DNA from: Stentor roeselii
Taxonomy: Eukaryota; Ciliophora; Heterotrichea; Heterotrichida; Stentoridae
DNA length: 64,000 nucleotides
Assembly: GCA_006503475.1 (NCBI GenBank)
Contig: RSEH01000120.1
Coordinates: 62,001 to 126,000 of the forward strand
Reading direction: 5' to 3'
The notes beneath the pieces were generated by a model that was given only the letters and a program-made list of their open reading frames with translations, did not search any database and was not told where the DNA came from. A program made the position numbers and the translations under genes. Shown here piece after piece: positions 18,673 through 29,400 of the stretch (within the stretch, counting starts at the first letter, position 1; every line of letters starts with the position of its first letter).

Positions 18673-20217
18673 ATGGAAATTCATCATCAGTTTGGCAGCG
18701 ACGTGGATTGGATTGTTCATGATGGAAGGGTAATTTTGTTCTTGAAGACCTTTCATGAAGGAGACTTCTCGAAACATGAACTGGGTTTAATTAATAACTT
18801 CATTAAAAGGCAGAAATCTCATACATTTATTTACAAATTTCAAGAAATTTTACCTGGAGACTCTAAAAAGTACTTATCAATCTCTTATAGTGAAAGTGAT
18901 TCAAATATTATTGGAAATAAAGCATATCAAAATTTTTCCAATTTGAAAGAATATATCTTAGATTTACTTGAAAACAGACATTTACTGGAATCTCTGCAAG
19001 TCAGTAAGTTTGATCAAGAAAAAATCAACTTATCATTGATAAAATGTTTGAAAATCTTGGGTTTTAAAGGAATAAAAGAAACAGTTAAATCTTTAAAGAA
19101 TTTAGAGTATATTTCACTTGTCGCAATCAATCTAGGAACCGATAATCCTAATGAAGAATTTAGTTTATTCCCAATACTTATCACCTGCAGTAATTTTAAA
19201 GTAAGTCTCAAGTTTATTGTCACGAAAGACACGAAATGGTTTGTTTGTGAAGAACGATTTTTAACTACTGTTGAAAAGATTTTAAATGATGTTTTATCCG
19301 CTCTGCATCCTAGCGAAAAGCTGGTCTATGATTCAACCTCAAAGGGTGTTTGCTTAATAACTGAATTCTTGTTTTACGAAAAATTTGATAAAGAATTAGA
19401 GATTCAGAGAGAGTTCCTTAGAAGGTTTTTTTGCTCATTAAGTAATTTTACAATTGTTTCAAGATATTTATGGACTTTGTTTAGTGGGAAACCTGTTGAT
19501 ATTGAAATATTACTAAATGAACTAAATAACATCAAAAGAATTAAGAACTTCAATTTAAACAATCCTAAAATCGATGAACCTCGAATAATTTTCCCAGATG
19601 AACACGAAAAGGTTAAATTCGAAGAAAATCCAGAAGATTTTGAAAAAGAAGTTGAAATAATTGAAAAACTCAAACAAAGTTCACATCACTTTTACTGGAT
19701 TGAAATTAACTATCAAAAGAAATCAATAAAATACCCAAAATTTAATGGATTTCCCATCATTCAATATCAACATCACTCACTAGTCATGAAAAAACTGATA
19801 ATTTTTTTCCTAGAAATGTCTAAATCCGGTTATTTATTAGTTGATTTCTTTGAAAACCTGATGATTTTCGAAGAAAACAGTAGTATAATCTTCTACATAA
19901 AACACAACAATTTTAGAAATTTATTCACAAAGCACACCTCATTCAACGACTTGAATCAAATTTATCAGATACTCATAGAAAAATCCTTAGAAAAAGTATT
20001 CCAAATACAAAACAACTTAAAAAAAATATCATTATCAGATTTCGACTCGTTTGACTCTCATTCAATGACAGGAAGACTAATAAACGAAGATGTTTACTTA
20101 ATATCTCTCGAAGAATTCACTTCAAAAGATCAAAAAACTAAAGAAAATTTCCAAACATTCGGCTATATCGAGTTAAACTCACTTAAAATGATTGTCTACC
20201 GAGTAAAGAAAATTTAA
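18673..20217 (+). CDS. Large soluble protein of unknown function
   Basis: A 514-residue protein, 38 bp after the preceding gene and on the same strand, with start context TATAAATG. It is rich in Lys, Ile, Asn, Phe and Leu and has alternating predicted strands and helices, so it is probably globular rather than disordered. No signal peptide, membrane segment or catalytic motif is recognised. It begins MEIHHQFGSDVDWIVHDGR and ends YIELNSLKMIVYRVKKI. Two blocks about residues 110-270 and 330-470 look structured, with a charged linker (EENPEDFEKEVEIIEKLKQ) between. Codon use is more AT-rich than in the neighbours. Its place beside the possible longin protein raises the idea of a partner subunit, but nothing in the sequence proves it. 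Confidence 0.75.
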   Translation: MEIHHQFGSDVDWIVHDGRVILFLKTFHEGDFSKHELGLINNFIKRQKSHTFIYKFQEILPGDSKKYLSISYSESDSNIIGNKAYQNFSNLKEYILDLLENRHLLESLQVSKFDQEKINLSLIKCLKILGFKGIKETVKSLKNLEYISLVAINLGTDNPNEEFSLFPILITCSNFKVSLKFIVTKDTKWFVCEERFLTTVEKILNDVLSALHPSEKLVYDSTSKGVCLITEFLFYEKFDKELEIQREFLRRFFCSLSNFTIVSRYLWTLFSGKPVDIEILLNELNNIKRIKNFNLNNPKIDEPRIIFPDEHEKVKFEENPEDFEKEVEIIEKLKQSSHHFYWIEINYQKKSIKYPKFNGFPIIQYQHHSLVMKKLIIFFLEMSKSGYLLVDFFENLMIFEENSSIIFYIKHNNFRNLFTKHTSFNDLNQIYQILIEKSLEKVFQIQNNLKKISLSDFDSFDSHSMTGRLINEDVYLISLEEFTSKDQKTKENFQTFGYIELNSLKMIVYRVKKI

Positions 20218-20236
20218 TCATCTTAAATATTGCTAA

Positions 20237-20626
20237 TCATTTCGCCCATCTCACAAATGGCAATTTCGTGACTATTTTTTTCATTTTCTCATCAAAACGA
20301 CTGGGAGTCTTGCTTCTTTTCTTTAAACTAACTGGAAAGCCTTGAAGGTTCATCAGGTTCCACTGAGGTTGAACTGGCAAAAGTCGCTGTTGAGGAACTC
20401 GAAGCTTGACTGGACTCATCTCACGGGGAGCCTTGAGTTCACTTCGAGGACTGTCAGGAGAGCTGTTTGCTAGAGAGTAATCAAAAATCGGGGAAATCAT
20501 GCGAAAAGGACTCTCCGCTCTTTTCGATGACAGAGAAAAATTTCCTCGGCTTCTTTTGTTGATCGGGTGGATCGCTTTTAAAAAGTTGTCTAGGGTCTTT
20601 CGGTTGAAATCATATTGAATTTGCAT
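20237..20626 (-). CDS. Small basic protein of unknown function
   Basis: A 129-residue Ser/Pro/Arg-rich protein, probably disordered. Several SP sites (ESPFRMISP, NSSPDSPRSE, REMSPVK) suggest proline-directed phosphorylation. It ends KIVTKLPFVRWAK. No known domain. Start context is GATAAATG. It is convergent with the gene before it, with 19 bp between stops. Confidence 0.65.
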   Translation of the reverse strand: MQIQYDFNRKTLDNFLKAIHPINKRSRGNFSLSSKRAESPFRMISPIFDYSLANSSPDSPRSELKAPREMSPVKLRVPQQRLLPVQPQWNLMNLQGFPVSLKKRSKTPSRFDEKMKKIVTKLPFVRWAK

Positions 20627-20944
20627 TTATCTCGTTTTTCAGTCGATCTTTCCTGCTGAGTGTATTTGTCTTGAGTACTGTTCGATTTGGAGTTGAAGGG
20701 AAAGAAATGACTGATAAAAGCGATTTGTAGAACTGTTGAATTTTTTAGATTGAATGATAAGGAAAGAAAAAATTTTCAAAATTTTTTGGTTTCCGAAGAA
20801 TTTTCTAAGGTTTTTTTAGATTCTAACAAAGGTAAAAGTGGAGAATTTACTTAAGGTTCTTTATGGATAAAACAGATTTATTGTAAATCTTTCATGGTTT
20901 GGCAGTTTTCTTTAAGTTAGTCATTAAGAATTTAATTCTTACAA
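20627..20944. other. Gene-free spacer, AT-rich
   Basis: About 318 bp upstream of the small basic protein gene and downstream of the next minus-strand gene. Both strands lack a convincing frame even when short introns are allowed. It presumably holds the promoter of the minus-strand gene. Nothing else is recognised. Confidence 0.6.
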
Positions 20945-21160
20945 TTAATTATTTCTTTCAGGATTAACTTCCCAGATGAATCGTTTCCCATCTGGAAGAG
21001 GCCTGTCTTTCTCGAAATCATAGCAAAAATAAGAAGATGCCTTGACTGCTGAATTATGCAACTCTCGTTTCATGTCGTCGAAAAATTTCTCGAGTGGGCT
21101 GAGGTGATCCAATGTAGCCAAGTTCGATTCTGACATTTTTATAAACGAATACGCAGCCAT
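20945..21160 (-). CDS. Very small protein of unknown function
   Basis: A frame of 71 residues with the core LSPLEKFFDDMKRELHNS and DFEKDRPLPDGKRFIWEVNP. It looks more like a folded small subunit than random sequence: acidic and basic residues are balanced and Trp, Phe and Tyr are present. The upstream ATG gives 71 residues; an ATG at residue 9, with last base of the start at 21134 and first at 21136, has TTTATAAAA directly before it and would give 63 residues. That second start fits the local start-site pattern better. No family recognised. Confidence 0.55.
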   Translation of the reverse strand: MAAYSFIKMSESNLATLDHLSPLEKFFDDMKRELHNSAVKASSYFCYDFEKDRPLPDGKRFIWEVNPERNN

Positions 21161-21478
21161 CGATTGATTTCAAATAATATAAAAAACTTAGTATAACGCT
21201 AAGAATGGAATCTAGAACAAATTGGATAGATTCAGAACTGGTCGAGACTTAAAGCAAATCTTGAACTGATTTGAATTAATCTTTGATGATTTTATCTACG
21301 CGGGTCAACATCATTGAGGATTTTTTGAGGAATGGTAGAGGACTTGCAGGGTAAGCGAAACCCTGGATTAATGGATGATTGATTCAACATTCTTTAAATT
21401 TTTCTGGGTTTACTGAAAAAAAATTCTATAGTATTCCTATTTCAGTCCATATTTTTTACCATTAAACTATCTAGCCAA
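21161..21478. other. Gene-free spacer
   Basis: About 318 bp without a credible frame. A less AT-rich patch around 21295-21370 (with CTACGCGGGTCAACATCATTG) stands out from the surrounding sequence and might be part of an RNA gene, but no tRNA, snRNA or snoRNA pattern could be completed. Otherwise it is promoter sequence for the small minus-strand gene. Confidence 0.5.
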
Positions 21479-22243
21479 TCAAAACTTTCTTTTATCACCC
21501 ATCGGGACGAGATTATTCTTCCTACAATTGAGTACATTATTGTCAAAGGGTATCCTGCTTCCATTCTCAAACAAAAGTCGAAAGATACTCATACCTTTAG
21601 CCTTAACATTATTAGGATCCCTCATCACAATATGATTTCTGAGCATTTTTTCACTGAAGTTATCCAAATACTCAACCTGATTTAAATACCAAGAGTTTTC
21701 AAAGATCCTCTTAGAGTCTTCAATATCACATTCAAAGCATGCATAAGGAAACATATGATTGACTCTGACTTGCAAGAAAAACAAGTCAGTGAGTTCGCAG
21801 TACCTGATTCGATACTGATTTCTCCAAGTTTTATGTTTATCATTGAAGTCCTTCTGGTCCTTCAGTAACTTTTCCATCGCCTCTGACTCGCTGCCGAAGT
21901 CGTCCCAGTTGTAAGTCAAGTGAAGAGGAGGGTTGTAAATATCTGAAGAAAGACGATGTTTATATTGCTTTGCTATTAACTTGTATCGTTTTTTTGACTC
22001 CTCTGTCAGCACCTTTCCTACTGGAACACCTCCTAACCATGCGTTCTCTGCTGGAGGGTTCAGGTGACGGTACAGCTGGGAACGGTCTGGAGGCTTTTCT
22101 GGGTAGTCTTCTGCGGAGAGATGGATTTCTTGCTTGAATAGAAGAGGGACGTAAGGGTTGAATGGGATTTGGTGACGTGTTATGAAGTCTAGAACTGTTA
22201 TCGCATACTTTGAGGCATCGGTCAGTGGCTTTTGTAATTGCAT
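21479..22243 (-). CDS. Protein of unknown function with HNH/AP2-like C-terminal phrase
   Basis: A 254-residue protein. The first half contains PFNPYVPLLFKQEIHLS and a basic stretch TEESKKRYKLIAKQYKHR. The C-terminus (about residues 195-250) reads LRNHIVMRDPNNVKAKG then RIPFDNNVLNCRKNNL. The phrase 'D-N-N-V-L-N-C-R-K-N-N-L' recalls the end of AP2-linked HNH modules ('vDHinGn.lDNRrsNLr'), but the His pair and zinc-site residues are not clearly present. It may therefore be a DNA-binding domain without nuclease activity, or unrelated. Start context is GATAAATG. No membrane segments are seen. Confidence 0.6.
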   Translation of the reverse strand: MQLQKPLTDASKYAITVLDFITRHQIPFNPYVPLLFKQEIHLSAEDYPEKPPDRSQLYRHLNPPAENAWLGGVPVGKVLTEESKKRYKLIAKQYKHRLSSDIYNPPLHLTYNWDDFGSESEAMEKLLKDQKDFNDKHKTWRNQYRIRYCELTDLFFLQVRVNHMFPYACFECDIEDSKRIFENSWYLNQVEYLDNFSEKMLRNHIVMRDPNNVKAKGMSIFRLLFENGSRIPFDNNVLNCRKNNLVPMGDKRKF

Positions 22244-22442
22244 TTATCGATGTGATTGAAGAGGTTTGAATGGGTTTTAAGTTTAGGTAGGATGGTTTTG
22301 ATTATTTAGATAAGGTTTTAATGTTATGTTGTCGTTTTTATGTAGATATGAAAGTTTTTATTAGTTCTAATCATTGGAAATAATTTCCTTTGGATAATTA
22401 CGAGATTACTATCACTAAAATAATTGAATTCGAATTAACTAT

Positions 22443-24158
22443 CTATGCAGAAGGAGTATCTTTTCTCATCTCTTCAAACATCTTTTCAAGTTCTTCCAAA
22501 TTCGTGATCTCACTCATGCTAATATTATAGTAATTTTGAATTCTGGTCAAATCTTCAAGTTCATGGTCACTTGTAATAAGATTGATGCATATCCCACTTC
22601 TTCCAAACCTCGAGCATCGACCACTCCTATGTAAATAAAGTACATAGTCCATTTCCTTACTTCTAATAATCCTTGGCAAGTCGAAATTAACGACACAGTT
22701 AACTTTAGTGTTATCAATTCCTCTTGCCAGCAAGTTAGTTGTAATCAAAACACTATACCTTCCTTCTCTGAAATCCTGCATAGTCAAGTTTCTTTCATCT
22801 ACAGTCATATCCCTTCCCATCAACAGTGCAGCTTTATGTCCAGAATTCTGAACCTTATTGTAAACCCTGTTAGCAAAGTCACAGGTATTCACAAAAGAAA
22901 CAGCTATTCCAGTGTTCACTCTCTTTAATATCTGCTCGAAAGTAGTGATTTTTTGCTGTTGGTCACATCGGAAGTAAAGGTGTTTTATCAAGTCCAGCAT
23001 CAGTTCTTCTTTCTTTATAGTAATTTCGTTCATTTCTCTCAAGAGTTTCACGATATCAGTTTTGATTTCTTCGTTGAAAGTCGCTGAAAACAGCAGAAAT
23101 TGAGCAGATTTCGGAATTACTGAACTTTGGATAGCATAATTCAAACTATTATAAAACTCAGCAGAATTTTTAGAGTCAAGCAAATGATCAGCCTCATCAA
23201 CAACAAAAGCTTTTAACGAGGAAAAGTCGCATTTTTTCTTTAATAGTTTGCTGAAACTTCCAGGGAGTGTAACCAAGACCTGACCAATATCCTCAAGGCG
23301 GGCTTCTTTGTTGAGCATGGTCATTTTAATGCCGATCCTGGTGGTGAATTTTTCATATTCATGGAAGAGCTGGTTGGTAAGTTCTATTGTGTGCCCGATG
23401 CAGATTACTTGCACTTTTGGGTTCTGCAAATCAACTCTGGATAAGCTTCCAATGATAAAAGTCGCAGTTTTTCCAGAGCCGTTTGGAGCCTGGGCGATAA
23501 GATTTTCGAATCCTTCTTGCAAAATCACATCGATGCCGAAACTTTGTATCTTTGAAGGGTAAATATATCCGATTTCTTCAATGGCTTCTAGAATATTCTT
23601 GGGAATGTTGAGTTCATCCCATTCGCGGTCAGACCTAAAGTGTGACTGAGTCGAGAGAGCTTCAGGGTCGATTTGTTGTTCATCTTCTCTATAAATAACC
23701 TGTTTATCATGTTTATTTTCGAACATGCGATGTCTTTTGATTTTGGCTCTCTCGGCATTATGTCTTCCCCTATCTCCATCAGGTCTTGATCTCGGAAACC
23801 TTCCCCTTTCTCCCCTTCTTTGATATCTCGGTCTATCAGTGCGTCCTTCATAATGTCCTCTTCCTTCATGATGCCCCCTTGGCTCATTATGTCCTCTTCC
23901 TTCAAAATTCCCGCGAGTGGGTCTATCATCTTCATGCTTCCTTTCCTCATAATGATGACTTCGACCTCCTCGATCAAAGTCAGCTCTTCTGCCTCTTCCT
24001 CGTGGTCGTCGATCTCCCCGAGGAGCAGTTGAATCATATTTTTTAGTTTCCCAAGAATCAGAAGGCTCTTCCTGATTATCTCCCCAAGGGTCAGAACTTT
24101 CTTGTTTTTTATTCGACTCCGGAGCAGAGTCATCAACACTTCCCCAAGGGTCCGACAT
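22443..24158 (-). CDS. DEAD-box RNA helicase, DBP5/DDX19-like
   Basis: A 571-residue protein. The N-terminus has repeats of SDPWG (MSDPWG, SSDPWGDN, PSDSWE) followed by an Arg/Gly/His-rich region (about 48-135). The helicase core follows: Q-motif YPSKIQ (about 200), motif I APNGSGKT (224-231), VDEAD (motif II), FSAT (motif III), ARGID and HRSGRCSRFGRSG (motifs V-VI). The PSKIQ and the order of motif III fit DBP5/DDX19, an ATPase that remodels mRNPs at the nuclear pore. The long RGG-type extension is unusual for DBP5. Motif I is APNGSGKT rather than AQSQSGTGKT, and motif VI carries RCSRFGRSG. It is head-to-head with the RasGEF gene. Confidence 0.9.
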   Translation of the reverse strand: MSDPWGSVDDSAPESNKKQESSDPWGDNQEEPSDSWETKKYDSTAPRGDRRPRGRGRRADFDRGGRSHHYEERKHEDDRPTRGNFEGRGHNEPRGHHEGRGHYEGRTDRPRYQRRGERGRFPRSRPDGDRGRHNAERAKIKRHRMFENKHDKQVIYREDEQQIDPEALSTQSHFRSDREWDELNIPKNILEAIEEIGYIYPSKIQSFGIDVILQEGFENLIAQAPNGSGKTATFIIGSLSRVDLQNPKVQVICIGHTIELTNQLFHEYEKFTTRIGIKMTMLNKEARLEDIGQVLVTLPGSFSKLLKKKCDFSSLKAFVVDEADHLLDSKNSAEFYNSLNYAIQSSVIPKSAQFLLFSATFNEEIKTDIVKLLREMNEITIKKEELMLDLIKHLYFRCDQQQKITTFEQILKRVNTGIAVSFVNTCDFANRVYNKVQNSGHKAALLMGRDMTVDERNLTMQDFREGRYSVLITTNLLARGIDNTKVNCVVNFDLPRIIRSKEMDYVLYLHRSGRCSRFGRSGICINLITSDHELEDLTRIQNYYNISMSEITNLEELEKMFEEMRKDTPSA

Positions 24159-24185
24159 TTATAATGGCCATTCAGAATGATATAA
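24159..24185. promoter_or_regulatory. 27-bp shared bidirectional promoter gap
   Basis: The only DNA between the start codons of the helicase (minus) and the RasGEF (plus). Both start codons sit in TATAAATG on their own strand, so each end of the gap carries a TATAA box touching its ATG. Any further control sequence must lie inside the genes. Confidence 0.55.
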
Positions 24186-25664
24186 ATGGCTGAAGTCCGA
24201 GTCAAGTTGTCAAATGGAAAAGACATTACAGAACTTTTGCAGTTTTTACTTGAAGAAAACAAGAAAATGGAAGAAGAGTTTGGAGAACCTTTGGATATTT
24301 TAGAAGAGGACTTCGAAAAAAATATTCAGTACCTGCCTGACAGGTTTAAAGAATTGTGTCGAGAGATTTTTACTGCACTTCCACAGTCTACTGAGTATAA
24401 GTTTGATGAGCCGGACTCGGTGAAGAACTTGGAGTACTCTCCTGAAGGGGCTATTATTGGAGCGAGTTTTCTGAAGTTGATTGAAAAAATGACTGATGAT
24501 GCCTCGAATGAACTTATTGATACTGTTTTTTATACTTTTCCTTTGTATGCCTCTCCGAAAGAAATGTTGGAAGCTCTTATTTGGAGACATAATGTTGTCC
24601 ATCCTCCACTCATGTCAAGATCAGAACAACAAGTCTTTCAAAACATTAAAGTCAGGACTATTCAAAGTAAAGTCGCAAGTCTTTTAAAAAAATGGATAAA
24701 ACTCTGGCCGAGTCATTTCAAGGAAAACAAAAATTTGAAGACGATGCTTCTTCGCTTTTTAGATAATTTGAAAGAAAATTCTAATGAAAATTTCATCAGG
24801 TTGAACTGCAACGCGATTTCTGGCCTTTTGAATGGAATTGATGAAGAAGAGAGAAAGATCAAGTGCAGCTTTGGGGACTTGAGGATACCTGAAGACCCGA
24901 TACTTCCGAAAGAGATTGATTTTAAAATGGAACCTTTGCTGCTTTGGAGCCCGATTGAAATTGCAAGACAATTAAGTCTCATTGAAAGTGACTATTTGAA
25001 GAGAGTTGGACTTGGAGAACTACTTGGGAGGTGCTGGGATAAGGAAGGGAAAGATAAGCTGGCTCCCAATCTTCTTATGATTAAAAAAAGGTTTATCATT
25101 GTGAGAGAACTTTATATCACTGCTATTGTTAAGCAAGATGATATTAATAATCGAATCAAAATTATCAAAACTTTACTTGAAGTAGCGAATGAGTGTCTTT
25201 ACACTATTAAGAATTATGAAAGTCCTTTTGTTATCAATAATGCCTTGAAAAGTGACTATATTAGAGCTTTAGAGATTTCTACAAGAGAAGTTAAGAAAAG
25301 TGCTCATCATCGTGCTATTTGGACAAAAATTGATGAACTTTATGATACTGAATTTGCCAACTGCAGAGCTGAAATGGAGGCAAACTCGGCGACAATCCCT
25401 TGTTTTCTTGCTTTCAGGCAGGCTCTTAGTAGAATAGACACGCATAAACCGGACTATCTTGAATCGAAACTAATCAATATAGCTAAGCATAAGCAAACTG
25501 CTGACATCGTGCATAAAATCAAAACTTACAAAGAAAATTCATTAATATTTCACCCGATCAAGATTTTGTATCAACATTTGCTTGCTGAGGATGCTAGTCT
25601 TAACCATGAAGAGATGCTTAAAAGAGCGATTTCTCTTGAGAAAAAACCTTTAGATAAAGATTAA
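24186..25664 (+). CDS. Ras guanine-nucleotide exchange factor (REM + CDC25 domains)
   Basis: A 492-residue protein. Residues about 85-210 look like the RasGEF N-terminal (REM) helical domain, with SPKEMLEALIWRH. Residues about 255-485 form the CDC25 catalytic domain: SPIEIARQLSLIESDYLKRV, then LAPNLLMIKKRF, a stretch of basic helices, IPCFLAFRQALSRID and the closing HPIKILYQHL. The pattern IAxQLTLIE and PCxP..xxxL is diagnostic of Cdc25-type exchange factors, which load Ras-family GTPases with GTP. No PH, RA or cyclic-nucleotide domain is attached, so this is a minimal GEF. Start lies in TATAAATG, 27 bp from the divergent helicase. Confidence 0.85.
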   Translation: MAEVRVKLSNGKDITELLQFLLEENKKMEEEFGEPLDILEEDFEKNIQYLPDRFKELCREIFTALPQSTEYKFDEPDSVKNLEYSPEGAIIGASFLKLIEKMTDDASNELIDTVFYTFPLYASPKEMLEALIWRHNVVHPPLMSRSEQQVFQNIKVRTIQSKVASLLKKWIKLWPSHFKENKNLKTMLLRFLDNLKENSNENFIRLNCNAISGLLNGIDEEERKIKCSFGDLRIPEDPILPKEIDFKMEPLLLWSPIEIARQLSLIESDYLKRVGLGELLGRCWDKEGKDKLAPNLLMIKKRFIIVRELYITAIVKQDDINNRIKIIKTLLEVANECLYTIKNYESPFVINNALKSDYIRALEISTREVKKSAHHRAIWTKIDELYDTEFANCRAEMEANSATIPCFLAFRQALSRIDTHKPDYLESKLINIAKHKQTADIVHKIKTYKENSLIFHPIKILYQHLLAEDASLNHEEMLKRAISLEKKPLDKD

Positions 25665-26478
25665 GTTATATGATTAAATTTGGATATTTGTAGATTGATT
25701 AATATTAATTCATTGAGTTTTGCTTGGAATCGGGGTGAATTTAACGATTTTATTTGGATTTGATTAATTTGAATTTAACTAATTTTCGATTGTTTCCTTG
25801 GTATTTATTTTCATTAAATTACTGTTCTAATAATCAATAAATCTGTATATTTTTATCAGGATTTTGGAAGTGATTAGCATTTGTTACCTGAAATACAATT
25901 TTATTTTTAATATTTTATGTAAATTTGGATATATTTAAGAATAATTGAAAAGAATATTCATGATATATCAATAGTATTGACTCTTAATTAAACTTAAAGT
26001 TGATTAAGTATTCTTATATATCAAAATTCCAGGAGATGTTTATATATTCAATCAACATTTAAAAAATTTTCATAAAAATTTTGCAATTTCCTAAATTAAA
26101 GTATTTATTCAACTTTTACATAATTCAAACTTGGCTCAACAATTGAAAAGTTTTTTCAGTAGGTTTTCTAGTAAATCAATAATATCAATATTAGATTAAG
26201 TTTTTATTCCTAGATGTTGACTCAAAAGAAATAAGATTCTTTTTATTTACTTATTAAATTTTTCATCGATCAGTGATCTCAAACTTACCATAAAGCAAAA
26301 ATACGCTCACCTTCTAAGCAAATTCACACATTACTTAATTAAAACAACCAAGAGATAAATTTTATTCTTTTTAAGCATACATCCTATAAAATCAAACTCA
26401 AAAGCAATAGTTGCAAACAAAATCAATTCTCCACAATTGAAAGAATAGAATGTAAAAGTATTTCCAGCTTTAATAAAA
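25665..26478. other. Long AT-rich gene-free spacer
   Basis: About 814 bp with very high AT content and no supported frame on either strand. A 71-codon minus-strand frame at its right end overlaps the start of the next gene and has no support. It lies upstream of the large receptor-like gene and may hold its promoter. No tRNA or other RNA was recognised. Confidence 0.65.
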
Positions 26479-29400
26479 ATGAATAATCTCTTTCTAATCA
26501 TCCAGATCCTGCTAAAACTTTCTGAATCAGTGAACATAAAATGCAAAGACTCTTTCTGTAACGAGTGTCTCTCAGGGTTAAATTTCGAAAAAGTCTCTTG
26601 TCTATCAACCTGTCCAGAAAACTACAAAGAATCAAACTCTTCATGCATTCAAGAAGCGAGTTCTCCATTCATCAGTCTCTCTCTTTTCCGGTTCCTCGAC
26701 GTTAGTGCCTCAGAAGTCGGCGATTTCCAACACCCGGAAAACCTGCAATTTCAAGACACTCAAAGAAAAAGTCCGATTCCAACAAAAGACCGGGGCTTTT
26801 ACTTCAATAATTCCAGTTCTTTGGTATCTAAAAGGTCCTGGGTGTTAGCTCCAACTTTTTTCATGAATTTCCTGCTGAAAATTTACGATGACGGCAAAAT
26901 TCTCGTAGGTACAAGTCAAACAATACCTTTTCTAGAGGTTTGGTTTAATGCAAGTCAAATCTTTTTTAAATTCTCTGCACTTGACTTGAGTGAAACAAGC
27001 GAAATCGTTGTGATAAGAGAGTTTCCTAGAGAGAAATGGAAAACTTTATCAATTGCTGTTTCATTATCGTTGAGGAATACTAGTGTTGAGGTGAATAATG
27101 TGAAAACTATTCTGCCGTTTATGGAATTTGACTCTGAACATGAGATTTTTTTTCATATTGGGTATCAAGGAGAAAGTTTTAGAGGATTTCTTCAACAGTT
27201 TCAGCTTGCTAATGCGAAATTTACAGGGTTTAACCCGATATATCAGGAAATTGACTGTGACTTCAACCAGTTCTTTGATAGCTTGAATAACTCCTGTCAG
27301 GACTGTGATCCGCTCTGTCCTACTTGGCCTTGGTGTGTTCGAAATAATACCTGCAGTATTTGTTTGAGTGAAAATTGTAACTCTTGCTATGGATTTGATT
27401 ATTTTCATTGTGAGTCTTGTAAAAATTCAAGTCTTGCGCCGTTTTGTGAACCTATCAAGTTTTGTATGACTTGGAATGGAACTTATTGTTTGGCTTGTCA
27501 AACTGGGTATGTTAAAATTGATGAACTTTGCATTCAAGAGCCGTATTTGTATGGAAATGATTCAAGTTTTCCTGTTATAAATATTCGATTTGATTATATT
27601 AGAGAATTATATGGAGGGCTCTTTAAAAGTGGATCAGACTCTTCCACATACGGTCCATTCAACAACTCATCCCCCGATGACCCATTCCCATCATCAAAAC
27701 GAGGTATATACTTCAACGGGAGTACCTACCTAGAAACCATAATCGACATCAGACTAAACTACAAATTTTCTCTATCATTCTGGATAAACATCCAAGACTA
27801 CAACTTCCGTTACCTGCTTCATTCAAACAATTTTGAGCTAACCAACTACTTCATATCTTTAATAAAACTAACAAACATAGAAGAAACTCGTCTTTTCATA
27901 GTCCCTCAAAAAAAAGGCCAAAAGTCTTCTTGGAACTTTTTAACACTGACAGTAGACTACTTAAACTGGACTCAAACCTTTTTAATGAGAAGTAACTTAG
28001 ACGAATCATTTTCCTACTCAATAGCCGGGTACGTTTTTTACGATCTTCCAGGTTCTTTGAAGATTGGATATGGCCAAGGGTCCAGAGGTTTCATCGGATA
28101 TATTTATTCTTTCGCCTTGTGGCAATCAGCGATTTATTTAGACTTTGCAGATGTTTTTGCTTCACGACCTGCAGAACTTTGGAATGTCGAGATCGGTCAG
28201 TATTACAACTATTATGAGAAAAAAGCTATGAAATGTGACACAGAATGTATTAAAGGATGTAATGTTTGGGGAAACTGTAATCAGTGCTCTTCACTTAATT
28301 GCTCGTTTTGTGATAATTTTAATGATACTTGCTTGGAAGACCAAAATGCTCAATGTTTGGATGGGTATTGGTTTGTTGAGAAGAAATGTTGTGACTTTAA
28401 GTGCTTGGACTGCTTTGGACCTGGGTATTACAGATGTCTTGCTTGTGTACCTCCATTCGTTAGACTTGGGAATATGTGTGTCGAGCGATGTCCTTCTTTT
28501 TTGCAAGGGGATGAGTGTCATGGTGAAAAACATTTGATTTCATTGAAGTTTGATAGGGCTGTGCCATTGTTAGTTGATGATATTCATTCTGTTCAGTTTC
28601 ATTCTGAGACTAACTCTCAGTTTTGGCCTCATTTGTATGAAAGTGACCCTATTCCTAGTTTTAAAAGAGGATTTTTTTTTAGAAATTCTTCGGTTTTGAT
28701 TAGCGATGATGTCAGCTTTAGTCATAACTTTACTATTGTGTTTTTTCTTAAGGTGATTAAACCTGGAGTGCTTTTAACTAAAGGAAACTTAACTTTTTCT
28801 ATTGAAGATGATGGAACTTCGTTGGAAATTGGAAGTTTTCCGAAAATTTTCATTCGAAAATTCGATTTTGATAAGTGGACTGTTGTCGGCTTTCAAGTCT
28901 TTCACGACATGGACGGTGAACTTTACTACGTAAGAGTAAATTCAAATAACACTTTCCAAAAACTAAAGACAACTTCAATTGACATCCAACACGATATCAA
29001 CTCTCCAATAATCCTCGGTAACATTTTCAACGCATCAGAAGCTTTCATCTGGCGTTTAGAGGTATTTAACTCGATAGAGTTATCAAATTACTCAATAACC
29101 ATCTGCAGTTCTTCAACACAATCCGGATGTCTATGGGACTGCTCGCTCGACTCTTATTTAACATCAGATCTTTGCCAACCCTGCGACTCTTCCTGCAACT
29201 TCGGTTGTAAAGCCTTCGAAATCTGCAACTACTGCGAAGACAACGAGTGCCTAAGTTGTTCTGTTGAAACTTCTGAATGTTTTCTCTGCAATCAAAATTC
29301 CTTAATTGAAAATTCGAGATGTTCTTGCAAAGACGGTTTTATCAGAGGAGAAGATGGAAGATGTTCAAGGTGTCCTTTAGTTTTCATTGAATTTTCTTGT

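Noticed and set aside
21270-21340. C/D-box snoRNA, because TGATGA lies near GC-richer sequence
   Set aside because: No matching D box, no terminal stem and the wrong bases at the first C-box position on both strands.
26331-26546. 71-codon minus-strand frame at the receptor-gene start
   Set aside because: It overlaps the signal peptide of a certain gene on the other strand, has low complexity and lacks a start context.
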